From: Nematostella vectensis
Lineage: Eukaryota > Cnidaria > Anthozoa > Actiniaria > Edwardsiidae
DNA: 60,000 nucleotides
Direction: 5' to 3'
NCBI RefSeq assembly: GCF_932526225.1
Contig: NC_064034.1
Coordinates: 4,948,001-5,008,000 of the forward strand
Shown piece after piece: positions 57,046 to 60,000 of the stretch; positions within the stretch are counted from its first letter, which is position 1; the number at the start of each line of letters is the position of its first letter. The position numbers and the translations under genes were made by a program. The notes beneath the pieces were generated by a model. That model was given only the letters and a program-made list of their open reading frames with translations, searched no databases and was not told the origin of the DNA.

Positions 57046-58350
57046 CTGCACAAGAGCGATTCACTCAGCGATGGTTAAAGTAGGTCTGTAATTACTTGAA
57101 AAAGTGCAATGTGATCCTTTTTATCGGAAGAGGCAGAGAATGGTTGATGTGATCTACAGGATATCGTAATACAAACTCTCATTTTCGGTCTAGTCTGTCG
57201 GTCTTCAATTTAGTACGGAGAAGTTACAAGTTGATCGGTCTACTATCGTTATGACTAAAAATTCTATAATACCATATTTATAATACCACGTTTCCCTTGG
57301 CGATTATGCATATAATACAATCCTTGCTTGCGACCACAAAAGGCTTTGCTCTTGGACTGATCAATGATCTGAATGAGAGGCGGGAAAAGGACGAAATCTT
57401 GTTACCGAACAAAGTGAGGATTATAACGTGCACTTTCATAATACACTTTAGAGGACTACTCAAAAAATACAACACAAGCCTTCCGGAATCCAAACCCCTA
57501 AATCCATTCGCATGACATCCTTAATCCTTTGAAGATCATTAGCTTCAAAGGACTAATCTTCTTTTTATGGATAACAATGAAATCAACGAGAAAAAACGCG
57601 AGGGGCGCAGAGAGCCAACCATGACGTGAAAGATGAAAGAAGAACAAAAACATAGCAGCCTCGTGGATTTACCCCGAGGGGTGTATGGAAGGGGAAGGGG
57701 GGGGGGGGGGGGGATTATAAGATAGAAAGAAAGAGAATAAGTGTCGGCTAGACAAGAAATTTGCTTATCGTAGACGTGCCACAAAACCATAGTATCAACA
57801 TATCGGAAAAAGCAGACTTCTGGGTTGCCTCTTGTTTGTTGCTGTTAGGAATTCAATTTCCGCGGTACTTTGGCAAAATATCGACGAAACAATCAAATGA
57901 ACGTGCAATGAAGCTACAAAATTTAATATTGTGTCTGTTTTGAAAGAAAGAAAAATGAACATTATGTTTAGTTTGGAAATGTGAAAATTTGTATGGATCG
58001 CCCTAATGATTTCAATAACACTAGTGTAAGTCACTTTTTATCGACTCATTTGATGGGAAAAAGCTTATTTGAAACATGTCTCCTTCAAAAGATCGCATCA
58101 AAATTAAATGCGTGGTTGCATTTGATATTTTGTTTACATTCACTTTGGAAGTCTTCGTCTTCTTTGATGTGAAATGAGCTTATTTGAATTTTTTTTCCCG
58201 ACAGATTTTTTTTGGGGTTTATTTATGCACGCTCAATACATCTGAACATAGACCATGTTCGACTCATGTATTCTGCTGTCTGATCTTGTATGGCGCTTTT
58301 CGCACAACTACAATAGCATACACGATTTTTACCTTGTATCGTTAGTCTAT

Positions 58351-58583
58351 TTATCATTTAGTAAGAGAAACTTTAATGTGGCGATCAAAACGTTTCGGCT
58401 CGGTTTTTCTAAAGGTACGGGAAGAGGGTCCGCCAGGAACCGCGCGAGTCAGGATACACATTTTATGAAACTATCTTCTCCCTTTTATCATTTAGTAAAC
58501 GAAACTCTAAAGGTAGCAACCGAAACGTTTCGGGTTGGCTTTTCTAAAGGTACGGGGCCCAAGAGCGGCCAGGAACCGCGAGA
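58351..58583. repeat. Direct duplication of about 100 bp, offset 134 bp
   Basis: TTATCATTTAGTAA at 58351 recurs at 58485. Both copies continue through AACGTTTCGG, TTTTTCTAAAGGTACGGG or its near match, and GCCAGGAACCGCG. Intermediate divergence suggests an older duplication. It produces a spurious plus-strand open frame with an internal repeat. Confidence 0.85.
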
Positions 58584-60000
58584 ATATGGAATAAATATTT
58601 GCTAAAAAGCTTAACAATATAATCTTTCCCAGAATATCAAGATGGTAGATTCTGTACAGTAGAACTATTACAAAAAATTAAGTGCTTTGAACATTCCGCG
58701 TATGTTTTCAGCGGCTGATAAAATGTCCATTTATTTTGATAACTAAACAGTCGGTACCTTTTGCCTTTAACTAAGCGTCTTGTGTGAAAAACCGTAGTTT
58801 TATTTATTCAAGCTAGCGAAGCGTTTGTGTTATTGGCAACGGCAGTTCGTGTACGCAAAAAAAAATCGATGTTTGCTACGGAGTCAACAAGAGATGGCTT
58901 TTGAAATATCAATCAAAAGCATCACTTCAATTATCCTTACTCGTGCGGACGTATGGTAAAAAGCACGAAAAAAACATATACCAATCTTTCTATACGAGCT
59001 GACTTAACTTTACAACGTTTAAAATGTGAATTTCCGCAGGAGAAATAAAATGACATAAAACAGATTAATTCGAGCGCTCTTTGATACATAAAATAAACAA
59101 ACCAGCGGACTTTTTAATAAGAGATTAAGGCATAATAACATAATAACAAGTCTTACAAAAATGTTCCGAAAAAGCAGAAATAACAGATGCATAACATAAG
59201 AATAAGATACAAAAGATACTTTTCTAAGCGCAAGTCATGTTGTTTCAACGCCGGCAGAATTGAGAGAAAATACCAGAACTGGCACTGATTGCGGGCTGTC
59301 AATATCTAGTGATTGACAGGGCTGTGAGCCAATCAAACGAAAGGAAGGCTCGGTCGTATATGGCGTGTGAGTAGTTGCAAGAATAGACTTCTCTATACAC
59401 ACTAATTCCGAGTTTGCTATACGGTCGAATATTCTTATTTATGACCCTTGATTTTAAAGCCGTTATTTATATAAAAAAAAAGCTTTTCTGCAGCTATTTT
59501 TAAAAGCCGACAGGCAGTTTTAATTAATCTATATATCTGATGCGATTAACAAGGGCGATACCCTTGGAGCAATGTTTTCTCTATATAAATAGGATTTCTT
59601 ACATCCTAAAAAATTTACTTGGTTTTCGAGTTGTGTCGTTAAAAAGTCATTAACGTGCTAATGATCCCCTAAGATAAGTGATCTCGAAAGAACGCAATAC
59701 AGCAATATTCGAGGCTTTTCAAATCTGTTAGTCTGACATGAGCTATGTCATGGCTGTAGATAATGGGCTGATACATCAATATGAGTGTTATTGTCAGGTT
59801 TAGCCCTACGATACAATACTAGTAGTTCAAGGATCCTTTTGGTAGTGAAATAGTATTAATACGATATAACTGATGTGAAGATTGTGGTGAGACGATCTTG
59901 TGTGTTTTTTTAATGAAAGCAGAAAGCGAAAAGCGTGAAAACAAGAAGGGAATATAAACCTCTTTAGAACTTCATGTTGTCTCTATTTAGGAATACAATA

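Larger units (their letters stand above)
56108..60000. other. AT-rich region with no complete gene
   Basis: I see only weak coding hints: an exon-like frame at 56965-57045 (-), a possible first exon at 57306-57413 (+), and a duplicated noncoding segment at 58351-58583. A G17 run is at 57697-57713. A TATA-box-like TATATAAAT occurs at 59582-59590, but such strings are common in this AT-rich sequence. Other open frames look random. Confidence 0.5.

Noticed and set aside
58255-58605. Plus-strand 116-codon frame with an internal repeat
   Set aside because: The internal repeat is a 134-bp-offset duplication of noncoding DNA. The frame has no domain.

Overview
The window is animal nuclear DNA. It has short exons bounded by GT-AG introns, an intronless class A GPCR, a secreted PAN/EGF/fibrinogen-like protein and WD40 exons, together with very large tandem arrays. 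The protein types and the AT-rich spacers fit a cnidarian, most likely an anthozoan such as a sea anemone. That assignment is inference from protein style only.

Layout. 1-2.2 kb: spacer, then a single-exon rhodopsin-like GPCR (+). 2.5-3.7 kb: 33-bp minisatellite. 3.9-5.4 kb: 44-bp minisatellite. 5.4-6.6 kb: spacer with a perfect 17-bp hairpin. 6.7-8.2 kb: four short coding exons on the minus strand. 8.9-43.4 kb: one uninterrupted 34-kb satellite of 60/70/71-bp monomers in a deep higher-order hierarchy. 44.0-44.3 kb: a foldback transposon with target-site duplication. 44.4-45.9 kb: a two-exon secreted protein gene (+). 46.6-48.7 kb: five short minus-strand exons that splice in frame into a WD40-repeat segment. 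48.7-50.8 kb: a 26/46-bp minisatellite starting at the acceptor of the most 5' of these exons. 51.8 kb: a second foldback MITE. 52.7-56.1 kb: a 22-bp CpG-rich minisatellite. 56.1-60 kb: AT-rich DNA with only weak coding hints. By rough addition, five arrays fill about 42 of the 60 kb.

The two minus-strand exon groups share orientation and exon style. They may be parts of one WD40 gene (WDR87/WDR97-like by resemblance). If so, the 34-kb satellite and the opposite-strand secreted-protein gene would lie inside one intron of about 38 kb, and the 48.7-kb array in another. I could not close the gap between the two groups from sequence, so this is a hypothesis. Most of the long open frames in the window are translations of tandem repeats and are not genes.
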